From the NCBI RefSeq assembly GCF_000720135.1, contig NZ_JOIU01000035.1, positions 7,090 through 71,089 of the forward strand: a stretch of 64,000 nucleotides of DNA. Reading direction: 5' to 3'. Below the pieces are notes generated by a model, which worked only from the letters and a program-made list of their open reading frames with translations, had not been told where the DNA came from and did not search any database. Shown here piece after piece: positions 51,007 through 60,286 of the stretch (its first letter is position 1; the number at the start of each line of letters is the position of its first letter). The translations under genes were made by a program, and so were the position numbers. This stretch comes from Streptomyces sp. NRRL S-1022. Its GTDB lineage: Bacteria > Actinomycetota > Actinomycetes > Streptomycetales > Streptomycetaceae.

Positions 51007-52383
51007 ATGCGGCACGCACGACGACGGGTCGTCCGGCGAGTGACACGGCTGGCGGCGGTCGGCGGACTCCTCCTGGGGGGCGCGATGGTCGCCCAGGCGG
51101 CCATGGCGAGCGAGCCTCCGCCCGCCTCCGCCCGGCCGTTCGCCGCCACGGACGACCCCGGTGCCGCGCTGGTGGCGCGGCTCGGCACGGCCCGTACGGC
51201 GGGCAACTGGATCGGTGCGGACGGGCGTCCGGTCGTCGCGGTGACCGACGAGGCCGCGGCGCGGGCGGTGCGGCGGGCCGGGGTGCGCGCGAAGATGGTG
51301 CCGCACAGCATGAACGAGCTGAAGTCGGCGACGGCCACGCTGCGTTCGGCGCCGCGGGTGCCGGGTACGGCGTGGGCGGTGGACTACCGGACCAACCAGG
51401 TCGTGGTACGGGCGGACCGCACGGTGTCCGCCGGCGACTGGTCCCGGCTGACCGGGGTCGCCGCGAGGATCGGCGGGTTCGTGCACATGGAGCGGACGAA
51501 GGGCACGTTCACCACCCGGCTGAACGGCGCCCAGCCGATCCTGTCGACGGGCGGTCGCTGCTCGGCGGGGTTCAACGTCACCAACGGCCGGTCGGACTTC
51601 ATCCTGACGGCCGGGCACTGCGGGCCGGCCGGGTCCACCTGGTTCGCCGACAACCAGGGCGATCAGCAGCTCGGCCGGACGGTGAACAGCTCCTTCCCGG
51701 GCAGCGACTTCTCGCTCGTGCAGTACGCCGCGGGCAAGGCCGGTGCGGGCGCCGACGTCGTCGCGATCGGCGGCGGCAAAGGGGTGCGGATCACCGGGGC
51801 CGCCGATGCGGCGGTCGGGCAGCGGGTGTTCCGCAGCGGCAGCACCAGCGGTCTGCACGACGGCCAGGTCACCGCGCTGAACGCGACGGTCAACTACCCG
51901 GAGGGGACGGTGACCGGGCTCATCGAGACCACGGTGTGCGCGGAGCCGGGCGACAGCGGCGGCCCGCTGTTCTCCGAGGGCATCGCGCTCGGCGTCACCT
52001 CGGGCGGCAACGGCGACTGCACGACGGGCGGTACGACGTTCTTCCAGCCGGTGACCAAGGCGCTGACGTCACTCGGGGTGCGGCTGATCGTGTCGGCGCA
52101 GAACGCGGGCGGCGCGCCGGGCGGTGCCTCCTCCCCCGCGTCGTCGGCGCCCGCGAACCAGGGTGCGGCGGCCCCCAGCGCGGCCTCGCCGGGCTCCTCG
52201 GCCCCGGTGACGGGCGCGTCGGAGGGCAGCACCCTGCTGGCGCGGCTGACGGACACCCGGAACATCGGGCCGGGGCTGCTGGTCATCGCGGGCAGCCTGA
52301 TCGCGCTGGTGGCGACCCGGTTCATCCGGGCCGAGCAGGACCGCAAGGCGTACCAGCGGTACTACTCGGCGACATGGGGCTGA
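51007..52383 (+). CDS. Secreted, membrane-anchored S1 (streptogrisin-like) serine protease
   Basis: The 458-residue protein has a signal peptide (~1-34), a pro-region (~45-165) and a chymotrypsin-fold domain with catalytic His204 (TAGHCG), Asp234 (SDFSLV) and Ser317 (GDSGGP). A Ser/Ala/Pro-rich linker then leads to a C-terminal helix (~421-440) with a short basic tail. The anchor keeps the protease at the cell surface, unlike secreted streptogrisins. A hairpin follows the stop. Confidence 0.92.
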   Translation: MRHARRRVVRRVTRLAAVGGLLLGGAMVAQAAMASEPPPASARPFAATDDPGAALVARLGTARTAGNWIGADGRPVVAVTDEAAARAVRRAGVRAKMVPHSMNELKSATATLRSAPRVPGTAWAVDYRTNQVVVRADRTVSAGDWSRLTGVAARIGGFVHMERTKGTFTTRLNGAQPILSTGGRCSAGFNVTNGRSDFILTAGHCGPAGSTWFADNQGDQQLGRTVNSSFPGSDFSLVQYAAGKAGAGADVVAIGGGKGVRITGAADAAVGQRVFRSGSTSGLHDGQVTALNATVNYPEGTVTGLIETTVCAEPGDSGGPLFSEGIALGVTSGGNGDCTTGGTTFFQPVTKALTSLGVRLIVSAQNAGGAPGGASSPASSAPANQGAAAPSAASPGSSAPVTGASEGSTLLARLTDTRNIGPGLLVIAGSLIALVATRFIRAEQDRKAYQRYYSATWG

Positions 52384-52409
52384 CGGAACGGCCGAGGGTA
52401 CGACGAGAA

Positions 52410-52435
52410 GGGCACCCGTGTGCTCACGGGTGCCC
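52410..52435. terminator. Hairpin between protease gene and convergent small gene
   Basis: An 11-bp stem (GGGCACCCGTG 52410-52420 with its complement 52425-52435) closes a TGCT loop, 27 bases after the protease stop. It can also serve the minus-strand gene ending at 52463. Confidence 0.8.
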
Positions 52436-52462
52436 CGGACGGTTCGGCGTGGCGCGGGCCGG

Positions 52463-52636
52463 TCAGGCCGCCCGGCGCCCCCGCGGGGCCGCGGCGGCCC
52501 ACTCCATCACGAGGCGCTGGTACTCCGCGCGCTGCTCGGTGGTCAGTGTCCCGCCCGACCGGCGCCACAGGGCCCGGATCTCCTCGTTGACCTCCGCGGC
52601 CGATCGCTCGGAGGCGGTTGCAACAGTGGTGGACAT
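52463..52636 (-). CDS. Small hypothetical protein
   Basis: The 57-residue protein is helical with a charged core (EVNEEIRALWRRSGGTLTTEQRAEYQRLVMEWA). No domain is recognised. ATG at 52636 is chosen; an in-frame ATG at 52648 also lacks a clear ribosome site. The region 52637-52846 upstream shows nothing else. Confidence 0.68.
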   Translation of the reverse strand: MSTTVATASERSAAEVNEEIRALWRRSGGTLTTEQRAEYQRLVMEWAAAAPRGRRAA

Positions 52637-52846
52637 GCTGTGAAGCATATGCCGAGCGACGTGAAGGCACTGTGAGTAAGTACCCGCGATACGGACATTT
52701 CGGACCGTGTTACTCATCACGTCAATGTGTCAACCGGAGGCGGGAGTTCATTTCGCGCGCGTTCACCTCGCGCCCGTAGGCGCCACCCGCCGCGCCCCGC
52801 CGGGCCTCCTCGCGAGCGAGTCGGCACGGCAGGGCGGGGTGCGGGC

Positions 52847-53542
52847 TCAGGTGCCCGGCTTGCGGCCGTAGACGAAGACGTCGTCCCCGGTCCTCAGCAG
52901 CGACCAGTACTTCTTGGCGTCCTTGGTGGTCATGTTGACGCAGCCGTGCGAACCCGGCGGGTTCCACATGCTCAGGCCCACCGAGTGGAAGGCCTGGCCG
53001 CCGTCGAAGAACTGGCTGTAGGGCATCGGCACGTCGTAGATGGTCGAGCGGTGGTCGATGTCCCGCCAGTAGATCTTCTTCAGGCCGGTACGGGTCTCGT
53101 AGCCGTCACGGCCGGTGCGCACCGGCACCGGGCCGTAGACGAGCCGGTTGCCGTCCTGGATCCAGCTGAGCTGGAGCGTGAGGTTCACGCAGGCGGTCCG
53201 GCCCTTGTTCACCGGGCACTTGCCGTCCTTGTTCGGCTTGCTCCCGACCGCCTTCTGCTTGTTCATGAGGTCCATCACGCCCCATGTCAGAGGGCCGGCG
53301 TAGCCGATGTTCGGCATGATGCCGTGCTTGGTCTGGAATGCCTGGACCGCCTTGCAGTCGGCGGCGGACTGCCTGCCGTCGACCGGCCGGCCCAGGAACT
53401 TCTCCACCTGCTTCTGGTACGGCCCCGTCCGCGTGGTGCAGCTCGCGGCCTGGGCCGGCGTCGCGGTCAGCGCCAGCGCGAGCGGCGCCACCAGTCCCGT
53501 GACCCCCAGCGCGACCACGCCTCGTCTGCGTATGACCCCCAT
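52847..53542 (-). CDS. L,D-transpeptidase (YkuD) with signal peptide and peptidoglycan-binding-like domain
   Basis: The 231-residue exported protein has a signal peptide (~1-33). A ~55-residue peptidoglycan-binding-like segment (YQKQVEKFLGRP, CKAVQAFQTKHGI) precedes the YkuD domain with catalytic Cys201 in SHGCVNM and conserved His186 and His199. It should form 3-3 crosslinks in wall peptides or attach proteins. It stands alone. Confidence 0.92.
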   Translation of the reverse strand: MGVIRRRGVVALGVTGLVAPLALALTATPAQAASCTTRTGPYQKQVEKFLGRPVDGRQSAADCKAVQAFQTKHGIMPNIGYAGPLTWGVMDLMNKQKAVGSKPNKDGKCPVNKGRTACVNLTLQLSWIQDGNRLVYGPVPVRTGRDGYETRTGLKKIYWRDIDHRSTIYDVPMPYSQFFDGGQAFHSVGLSMWNPPGSHGCVNMTTKDAKKYWSLLRTGDDVFVYGRKPGT

Positions 53543-53705
53543 GCGTCCTCGTCCCCTTCCCCTTTTTCCGTCCGTTCGCCCGGGCCTCCCCCGGTCCTCA
53601 CCGGCGCGGTTCCCTCGGTCCCGACTACTAGACCCGGCCGGGCGGCCGAGGGTTGTGGTTCCGGTCGGGCTGTGACGAAACGGTGAACTTCGGCCCGTAC
53701 GGCGC

Positions 53706-55094
53706 TCAGGGCGTCCAGCACTCCCGTAGCAGCCCGACCGCCCGGGTCAGGGTGTCGGGTGTCGCCGTGAACGGCAGCCGCAGGTGGCGGGCCAGGGTGG
53801 TGCGGTCGGCGGTGAAGCGGGGTCCCGGAGTGATCGCGAGGCCGCGTGCGGCGGCCCTCGCCGCGAGGTCGGTGGCGAGCGGGCCGGCGTCCCCGAGGTG
53901 CAGCCAGAGGGTCAGCCCGCCCGCCGGGACGGTGTACGTCCATCCCGTGCCGGCGAGCAGCGCGGCGAGGTGGTCGCGCTGGGCGCGCAGCCGGGCGCGC
54001 CGGTCGGCGAGCAGGGCGGGCAGCGGTGCGCCGAGCAGTTCGGCGGCGATGAGCTGTTCCAGGGGCGGCGGTGCCAGCTGGGCCTGCAGCGGGGTGAGCC
54101 GCAGGTCTCGTACGAGGTCCGCGGTGGCCCGGATCCAGCCGACCCTGAGGCCGCTCCACAGGGTCTTGCTCGCGGAGCCGATCTGGATGACCCGCGCCCC
54201 GGCGAGGTGGGGCTCGGTGCCGGGCGGTGTTCTCAGGTCCAGGTCGCGCATGGTCTCGTCGGCGAGGACGGTCAGCCGGTGGCGGTCGGCGAGCGCGGCG
54301 AGCGTCCGGCGGGCGGCGGGGTCCATGTGGGCGCCGGTCGGGTTGTGGAAGTCGGGGACCAGGTAGGCGAGCCGCGGGCGGTGCCGGCGTACGGCGGCTG
54401 CGAAGTGGTCCAGGTCCCAGCCGGCCGGTGCCGTCACGGGGACCGGCAGCAGGCGGGCCCGGCGGGCGCGCAGCACGGCGAGGGCCCCGGGATAGGCGGG
54501 GTTCTCCACCACCACGGGTGCCCTGCGGTCGGTGTGCAGGTGGTCCAGGAGCAGGGTGAGCGCGGCCTGGGCGCCGGCGGTGACCAGGATCTGCTCGGGG
54601 CGGGTGGCGAGGCCGGCACGGGTGTAGCGGTCCGCGATCAGCTCGCGGAGCCGGGGCAGGCCGGCCGTGGCGACGCCGGAGTCGACGAGCAGGGGCGCGC
54701 AGCGTTCGACGGCGCGGGCGAGTGCGGCGCGGTAGGCCTCGTGGGGTGCGGCGGTCACCGCGAGGGTGAGGTCCAGGCCGGCGTCGGGGGCGCCGCCCCG
54801 GTCCAGGGACCAGGGGGTGGTGCGCTCGGTGAGGCGGGCGGGCAGCCGTACCGCGCTGCCGCTGCCGTGCCGGGTGTGCAGCCAGCCGTCGGCGCGCAGC
54901 AGGCCGAGCGCGGTGACCACGGTGCCGCGGCTGAGGCGCAGGGTGCGGGCCAGTTCCCGTTCCGAGGGCAGCCGGGTGCCGGCCGGGAGCCGGCCGTCGA
55001 CCACGGCGTCGCGCACCGCCGCGGCCAGGGTGCGGGCGAGGGGCCCGGGGCGGGCGCGCCAGTCACCGAGGGCGGCGACGAATCCTGTGTCCAC
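53706..55094 (-). CDS. MocR/GntR-type regulator with aminotransferase domain
   Basis: The 462-residue protein joins a GntR winged helix (~15-80: LARTLAAAVRDAVVDGRLPAG, LPSERELARTLRLSRGTVV) to a fold-type I aminotransferase domain. The PLP-binding Lys is in IGSASKTLWSGLR and the phosphate-binding Asn in NPAYPG/HNPTGAH. MocR proteins regulate genes of PLP or amino acid metabolism. It is divergent from a PLP-dependent decarboxylase with repeated GGTCCA half-sites between. GTG at 55094 is the best start. Confidence 0.9.
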   Translation of the reverse strand: MDTGFVAALGDWRARPGPLARTLAAAVRDAVVDGRLPAGTRLPSERELARTLRLSRGTVVTALGLLRADGWLHTRHGSGSAVRLPARLTERTTPWSLDRGGAPDAGLDLTLAVTAAPHEAYRAALARAVERCAPLLVDSGVATAGLPRLRELIADRYTRAGLATRPEQILVTAGAQAALTLLLDHLHTDRRAPVVVENPAYPGALAVLRARRARLLPVPVTAPAGWDLDHFAAAVRRHRPRLAYLVPDFHNPTGAHMDPAARRTLAALADRHRLTVLADETMRDLDLRTPPGTEPHLAGARVIQIGSASKTLWSGLRVGWIRATADLVRDLRLTPLQAQLAPPPLEQLIAAELLGAPLPALLADRRARLRAQRDHLAALLAGTGWTYTVPAGGLTLWLHLGDAGPLATDLAARAAARGLAITPGPRFTADRTTLARHLRLPFTATPDTLTRAVGLLRECWTP

Positions 55095-55095
55095 C

Positions 55096-55135
55096 GGTCC
55101 ATTTTCGCTGGTCCAGTTGTGGTGAAGTGGACCAG
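55096..55135. promoter_or_regulatory. MocR binding region: GGTCCA half-sites
   Basis: GGTCCA is present at 55096-55101 and 55110-55115 as a 14-bp-spaced direct repeat, and TGGACCAG (55128-55135) is the inverse of CTGGTCCA (55108-55115). Direct and inverted half-sites are typical of MocR regulators. They lie between the two divergent starts. Confidence 0.65.
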
Positions 55136-55169
55136 GTGGCGGATGCCGTCGCGGTCTACGCTGCGGCGC

Positions 55170-56558
55170 ATGGACCGTACCCTCGCCGATGATCTCTCCC
55201 GGCTCCCCGAACTGCTGCAGGCCGCCCGCGATCTCGCCGTGCGGGAGGCGGCGGGGCTGGCCGAGCGGCCGGTCGCCGCACCCGGGGCCCCGCCGGGGCG
55301 GGCCGCGCTCCCGGACGCGGGCGCGGGCGGTGACGGCGCGCTCGCCCGGTTCGCCGAGCGGTGGGCGCCCGGCTTCTCCGGCTCCGCCGGGCCGCGCTAC
55401 CTCGGCTTCGTCACCGGCGGCGCGACGCCCGCGGCCGTCGCCGGGGACTGGCTGACGTCCGCGTTCGACCAGAACCTGTCCGGGGCGGGCGGGTCCTGGG
55501 CGCAGGAACTGGAGCGGGAGACGGTGGCGTGGCTGCGCGAGCTGTTCGGGCTGGGCGAGGCGCACAGCGGGGCGTTCGTGACGGGTGCGACCATGTCGAA
55601 CACGGTCGGTCTGGCGATCGGCCGGGAGTGGGCCGGCGAGCGGCTGGGCGTGGACGTCTCCCGGGCCGGCACCGCCGCGCTGGGCCCGCTCGACGTGCTC
55701 TCCGGCAGCCCGCACTCCAGCATCACGAAGGCGATGTCGGTACTGGGCCTGGGCCGGGACCGGCTCCACCGGGTGCCGCTGCTGCCCGGCGGCCGGGAGG
55801 CCGTAGACGTCGCCGCGCTGGAGGCGGCGCTGGCCGAGCGGGCCGGCCGGCCGGTGATCGTCGTCGCGAACGCGGGCACCGTGAACACCGTCGACTTCGA
55901 CGATCTGCGGGCGATCGCGGCGCTGAAGGAGCGGTACGGCTTCTGGCTGCACGTGGACGCAGCGTTCGGTGCCTTCGCCGCGCTGTGTCCGGAGCACGCC
56001 GGCCTGGTCGACGGGCTGGACGCGGCCGACTCGGTCTGCGTGGACCTGCACAAGTGGCTCAACGTCCCCTACGACGCGGCCGTCCAGTTCACCCGGCGGC
56101 GTGATCTGCAGGTGGCGGTGTTCCACAACGACTCGCCGTACCTGGGCGGACCCGAGGGCGAACCGGACTTCCTGCACCTGACCCCGGAGAACTCGCGCCG
56201 GCTGCGGGCCCTGCCGGCCTGGTTCTCGCTGGTGGCCTACGGGCGGGCCGGGCACCGGGAGATCGTGGAGCGCAGCGTGGCGCTGGCCCGCCGGCTCGGC
56301 GCGGGCGTCGACGCGCTGCCGGGCCTGCGCCTGCTCGCCCCGGTCCGGCTCAACGTGGTCTGCTTCACGCTCGCCGGGGACCCGTCACCGCAGCGGGTGG
56401 CGGCGCTTGCGCGGGCGGTGGCGGACTCCGGGGAGGCGTTCGTGACGCCGACGGTGTACGGCGGGGTGCCCGGGCTGCGTGCCGCGTTCAGCAACTGGCG
56501 CACCACCGAGGCCGACACCGACCGGGTGCTGCGGGTACTGGCGGCGGCCTCGGGCTGA
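55170..56558 (+). CDS. PLP-dependent group II decarboxylase-like protein
   Basis: The 462-residue enzyme is of the aromatic amino acid/glutamate decarboxylase fold. The PLP Lys is in VDLHKWLNVPYD, the aspartate-bearing strand is WLHVDAAFGAFA, and TGATMSNTVGLA holds the phosphate site. It probably decarboxylates or deaminates an amino acid. The divergent MocR gene likely responds to the same amino acid. Substrate undetermined. Confidence 0.87.
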   Translation: MDRTLADDLSRLPELLQAARDLAVREAAGLAERPVAAPGAPPGRAALPDAGAGGDGALARFAERWAPGFSGSAGPRYLGFVTGGATPAAVAGDWLTSAFDQNLSGAGGSWAQELERETVAWLRELFGLGEAHSGAFVTGATMSNTVGLAIGREWAGERLGVDVSRAGTAALGPLDVLSGSPHSSITKAMSVLGLGRDRLHRVPLLPGGREAVDVAALEAALAERAGRPVIVVANAGTVNTVDFDDLRAIAALKERYGFWLHVDAAFGAFAALCPEHAGLVDGLDAADSVCVDLHKWLNVPYDAAVQFTRRRDLQVAVFHNDSPYLGGPEGEPDFLHLTPENSRRLRALPAWFSLVAYGRAGHREIVERSVALARRLGAGVDALPGLRLLAPVRLNVVCFTLAGDPSPQRVAALARAVADSGEAFVTPTVYGGVPGLRAAFSNWRTTEADTDRVLRVLAAASG

Positions 56559-56561
56559 CGG

Positions 56562-57353
56562 TCAGCCGGAGCGTCGTACGGCCGTGTGGAAGCCGGTGTG
56601 GACGGCGGTCAGGCCGCCGTCGACGACGAGGCTGGTCCCGGTGATCCAGGCGGCGTCGCGGGAGGCGAGGAAGGCGACCGCGGCGGCGATGTCCTCCGGC
56701 TCGCCGACCCGGCCCAGCGGGTACAGGGCGCGGACGGCGTCGAGGTCGTCGTCGCGCCCCTCCCAGGCCGAGGTGCGGACCGTGCCCGGCACCACGAGGT
56801 TGACCCGGACGCCCCGGGCCGCGGCGTGCCCGGCGAGGGTCCGGGTGAGCGAGCCCAGGCCGGCCTTGGCGGCGCTGTAGGCGTGGTTGCCGAAGTCCTG
56901 CAGGCCGTTGACGGAGCCGATGCTCACGATCGCCCCGCGTCCGGAGGCGGCGAGGTGCGGCAGCGCGGCGCGGCAGCAGCGGTGGGCGCCGGTGAGGGTG
57001 ACGTCGAGATCGCGGGCCCAGGCCTCGTCGGGGTCGTCCTCGTAGCGCGGGACGTCCGGGCTGCAGTGGGCGGCGCTGTTGACCAGCACGTCGAGCGAGC
57101 CGAACGCGGTGACGGCACGGGCGACGGCCGCCTCGACGGCGGTGCGGTCGGCCACGTCGCAGGCGACCGCCTCGGCCGTCAGGCCCTGCCCGCGCAGCGC
57201 GGCGGCGGTCCGCTCGGCCTCGGGCAGGTCCCGGTCGGCCACCAGCACCCGGCCGCCCTCCTGAGCGAGCCGCCGGGCGACGGCCGCGCCGATGCCGCGG
57301 GCGCCGCCCGTGACGAGAACTCCGTGTCCTGCGAAGCGAGTCGGATCAGTCAT
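56562..57353 (-). CDS. Short-chain dehydrogenase/reductase (SDR)
   Basis: The 263-residue classical SDR has the cofactor motif TGGARGIG (15-22), the catalytic Ser in SIGSVNG, YSAAK as the YxxxK pair and the C-terminal GTSLVVDGG. Cofactor preference: the acid in VADRDLPEA suggests NAD(H). Substrate unknown. The stop faces the decarboxylase stop with three bases between. Confidence 0.9.
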   Translation of the reverse strand: MTDPTRFAGHGVLVTGGARGIGAAVARRLAQEGGRVLVADRDLPEAERTAAALRGQGLTAEAVACDVADRTAVEAAVARAVTAFGSLDVLVNSAAHCSPDVPRYEDDPDEAWARDLDVTLTGAHRCCRAALPHLAASGRGAIVSIGSVNGLQDFGNHAYSAAKAGLGSLTRTLAGHAAARGVRVNLVVPGTVRTSAWEGRDDDLDAVRALYPLGRVGEPEDIAAAVAFLASRDAAWITGTSLVVDGGLTAVHTGFHTAVRRSG

Positions 57354-57384
57354 GGGCCGACGGTACGGCTCCGCGGGCGCCCTT

Positions 57385-58299
57385 TCACCGGTATCCGGTG
57401 ACGTCCGCCGGTCTGCCCGCGTCCTGTACCTCGGCCAGGTACCGCCAGGCGTCCGGCCGGCTGCCGTCGAGGTCGGTGAAGCCGTACTCCCGGGCGAGGC
57501 CACCGCTGGAGAGGGACCGGCCGTTGAACCGGGCCACGCCGGGGTCGGCGGCCAGGGCGGCGACGGCCCGGCCGGTGTAGCGCGGCGTCTCGGAGATGGC
57601 GAAGTGGGGTTCGCGGCGCAGGGCGTCCCGCCAGTTCTCCTCGCGGACGCCGTACGCGTCGAGCATGTGCTCGGAGCGCATCCAGCCGGGGGTGAGGGCG
57701 ACGGCGGTGGCGCCGCGCGGGCCGAGTTCGTGGCCGAGGGCGAAGGCCATGCGCAGCACGGACGTCTTGGCGAGGTCGTAGAAGAAGTTCACGCGGTAGG
57801 TGTCGCGGTTGTACTCGGCGGTGCCGTCGGTGACCTCCACGACCAGGCCGCCGGGGCGGCGCAGCAGCAGCGGCAGGGCGTGGTGGCTGGTGACGGCGTG
57901 GGTCTCGACGGCGAGCCGGAGCAGCCGGAGCCCGTTGTCGAGGTCGTGCTCCCACACGGGGGTGTCCCACTCGAACAGGTTCTCGCCGCCCCAGATGTCG
58001 TTGACGAGGACGTCGAGGCGGCCCTGCTCGGCCGCGACCCGGTCCACCAGGTCCCGTACGGCGGACGGGTCCAGGTGGTCGGCCGGTACGGCGATGCCCT
58101 GTCCGCCGGCCGCGGTGACGAGGTCGGCGGTGTCCTCGATGGTCTCGGGACGGCCGTACTCGGAGCGGTGGGCCCGGGTGCTGCGGCCGGTGACGTAGAC
58201 GGTGGCGCCGGCCGCGCCGAGTTCGACGGCGATGCCGCGTCCGGCGCCCCGGGTCGCCCCGGCGACCAGCGCCACCTTGCCTTCGAGCGGTCCTGACAT
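57385..58299 (-). CDS. SDR-family oxidoreductase, second copy
   Basis: This 304-residue SDR is longer than classical members. Its cofactor motif is GATRGAGRG, YDLAK forms the YxxxK pair, and a C-terminal extension holds PAWRYLAEV-like residues. AGGAGG precedes the ATG at 58299. It lies upstream of the other SDR on the same strand with 31 bases between, so they may form a small operon. Substrate unknown. Confidence 0.87.
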   Translation of the reverse strand: MSGPLEGKVALVAGATRGAGRGIAVELGAAGATVYVTGRSTRAHRSEYGRPETIEDTADLVTAAGGQGIAVPADHLDPSAVRDLVDRVAAEQGRLDVLVNDIWGGENLFEWDTPVWEHDLDNGLRLLRLAVETHAVTSHHALPLLLRRPGGLVVEVTDGTAEYNRDTYRVNFFYDLAKTSVLRMAFALGHELGPRGATAVALTPGWMRSEHMLDAYGVREENWRDALRREPHFAISETPRYTGRAVAALAADPGVARFNGRSLSSGGLAREYGFTDLDGSRPDAWRYLAEVQDAGRPADVTGYR

Positions 58300-58408
58300 G
58301 TCCGGCCTCCTGTGCGGTACGACTGCTGTCGTCGTCCACCGTCCCCGGGAAGCCGGACACCTGCTGTCGGGATTCGCGCGTGCTCCCGCCCGGCGCGCTC
58401 CGCGGGGC

Positions 58409-59038
58409 TCAGTGCCCGCGTCGGATCCATTCCTCCAGGTGGGGGGCCTCGGCACCGATGGTGGTGCCGTCACCGTGGCCGGTGAGGACCTTGGTCTCCG
58501 GCGGCAGGGTGAGGAGGCGGTCGCGGATGGAGTCGATGATGGTCGGGAAGTGCGAGTAGGAGCGTCCGGTGGCGCCGGGGCCGCCCTGGAAGAGGGTGTC
58601 GCCGGTGAAGACGGTGCCGAGGCCGGGGTCGTACAGGCAGACGGCGCCCGGGGCGTGACCGGGCGTGTGCAGGACGGTGAGGTCGGCGCCGGCGGCCTCG
58701 ATGACCTGGCCGTCGAGCAGATGCCGGTCGGGGTCGCGGTGCGGGTGGGTCTGCCTCCACAGCGGCAGGTCGTCGGGGTGCAGCCAGATGGTGGCACCGG
58801 TGAGATCGGCGAGCGCCGGGGCGGCGTTGACGTGGTCGTTGTGGGCGTGCGTGCACACGATGGCGGTCAGGCGCCGGTCGTCGACCGCGCGGGCGATGGC
58901 CTCGGCGTCGTGGGCGGCGTCGATGACGATCACCTCCCGCTCGTCGCCGACGATCCACACGTTGTTCTCCACGTCCCAGGTGCCGCCGTCGAGGCTGAAC
59001 TGTCCTGCGGTGACGAGGCGTTCGATGCGTACGGTCAT
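58409..59038 (-). CDS. MBL-fold hydrolase, partner of the mycothiol-dependent dehydrogenase
   Basis: The 209-residue metallo-beta-lactamase-fold protein has the metal motif THAHNDHVNA, the ligand His in TPGHAPGA, the bridging Asp in FTGDTLF and a last His in TGHGDGT. In actinobacteria such genes follow the mycothiol formaldehyde dehydrogenase and probably hydrolyse the thioester product (S-formylmycothiol). Its start overlaps the dehydrogenase stop (TGATG; GTG at 59041 is an alternative), so translation is coupled. Confidence 0.9.
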   Translation of the reverse strand: MTVRIERLVTAGQFSLDGGTWDVENNVWIVGDEREVIVIDAAHDAEAIARAVDDRRLTAIVCTHAHNDHVNAAPALADLTGATIWLHPDDLPLWRQTHPHRDPDRHLLDGQVIEAAGADLTVLHTPGHAPGAVCLYDPGLGTVFTGDTLFQGGPGATGRSYSHFPTIIDSIRDRLLTLPPETKVLTGHGDGTTIGAEAPHLEEWIRRGH

Positions 59039-60126
59039 CACAGCACCACCACCGAACGCAGCACGTCACCGTGGTGCATCCGCTCGAACGCCGCCTCCAC
59101 CTCGTCCAGTCGGACGGTCTCGGTGACGAACGCGTCGAGCGGCAGGCGGCCCTGCAGGTGGAGGTCGATCAGCATGGGGAAGTCCCGGGTGGGCAGGCAG
59201 TCCCCGTACCAGCTGGACTTCAGCGCGCCACCGCGGCCGAAGACGTCCAGCAGGGGCAGTTCGAGCTTCATCTCGGGGGTGGGGACGCCGACGAGGACGA
59301 CGGTGCCGGCGAGATCGCGGGCGTAGAAGGCCTGCTGGTAGGTCTCCGGGCGGCCGACGGCATCGATGACGACGTCGGCGCCGAAGCCGCCGGTCAGCTC
59401 ACGGATCGCCTCGACCGGGTCGGTCTCCTTGGAGTTGACGGTGTGGGTGGCGCCCAGCGTGCGGGCCTTCTCCAGCTTGCGGTCGTCGATGTCCACCGCG
59501 ATGATCTTCACCGCGCCGGCCAGGTTCGCCCCGGCGACGGCCGCGCCGCCGACACCGCCGCAGCCGATGACGGCGACCGCGTCGCCCCGGCCGATGTTAC
59601 CGGTGTTGACGGCGGCGCCGATGCCGGCCATCACGCCGCAGCCGAGGAGGCCCGCGACCGCCGGGGAGACGGACGGGTCGACCTTGGTGCACTGGCCGGC
59701 CGCGACGAGCGTCTTCTCCGCGAACGCGCCGATCCCGAGGGCCGGGGACAGCTCCTGGCCGGTGGCGGCGAGGGTCATCCTCTGCCGCGCGTTGTGGGTG
59801 TCGAAGCAGTACCAGGGCCGGCCGCGCAGACAGGCCCGGCACCGGCCGCACACCGCACGCCAGTTGAGGATGACGAAGTCCCCCGGGGCGACGTCGGTGA
59901 CGCCGTCGCCGACCGACTCCACCACACCGGCGGCCTCGTGGCCGAGCAGGAAGGGGAAGTCGTCGGAGATGCCGCCCTGTTTGTAGTGCAGATCGGTGTG
60001 ACAGACCCCGCAGGCCTGGACGCGTACGACGGCTTCGCCGGGTCCCGGGTCCGGCACCACGATCGTCTCGACCCGAACGGGCTCGTTCCTGCCCGGTGCG
60101 ATCACGCCGCGTACTTCCTGCGCCAT
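59038..60126 (-). CDS. mscR: S-(hydroxymethyl)mycothiol dehydrogenase
   Basis: The 362-residue zinc alcohol dehydrogenase has catalytic-zinc ligands Cys39 (CGVCHTD) and His63 (GHEAAG). Structural-zinc Cys residues lie in [15 protein letters not shown], and the NAD motif is [13 protein letters not shown] followed by acid-bearing DIDDRK. The sequence and length match the mycothiol-dependent formaldehyde dehydrogenase group, which oxidises the formaldehyde-mycothiol adduct and also reduces S-nitrosomycothiol. The MBL hydrolase gene is coupled downstream. Confidence 0.9.
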   Translation of the reverse strand: MAQEVRGVIAPGRNEPVRVETIVVPDPGPGEAVVRVQACGVCHTDLHYKQGGISDDFPFLLGHEAAGVVESVGDGVTDVAPGDFVILNWRAVCGRCRACLRGRPWYCFDTHNARQRMTLAATGQELSPALGIGAFAEKTLVAAGQCTKVDPSVSPAVAGLLGCGVMAGIGAAVNTGNIGRGDAVAVIGCGGVGGAAVAGANLAGAVKIIAVDIDDRKLEKARTLGATHTVNSKETDPVEAIRELTGGFGADVVIDAVGRPETYQQAFYARDLAGTVVLVGVPTPEMKLELPLLDVFGRGGALKSSWYGDCLPTRDFPMLIDLHLQGRLPLDAFVTETVRLDEVEAAFERMHHGDVLRSVVVL

Positions 60127-60237
60127 GGTCTGGTTCCTTCCGTCGAATACCTACGCCGCCGACCCTACGCGCGACCGGGGGGCGGCGGGACGGTCCACGA
60201 CGGTGGCCGTGGATCTTTGCGCCACCGGTGGCGGACA

Positions 60238-60275
60238 GCGCGAAGGGCCGTCCCGGCCGGGACGGCCCTTCGCGC
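60238..60275. terminator. 38-bp perfect palindrome terminator
   Basis: The 38 bases are a perfect palindrome centred on GGCC, beginning GCGCGAAGGG and ending CCCTTCGCGC. It lies 11 bases beyond the stop of the small secreted gene on the minus strand and is the likely terminator for it. Confidence 0.8.
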
Positions 60276-60286
60276 GGCAGCCGCGG

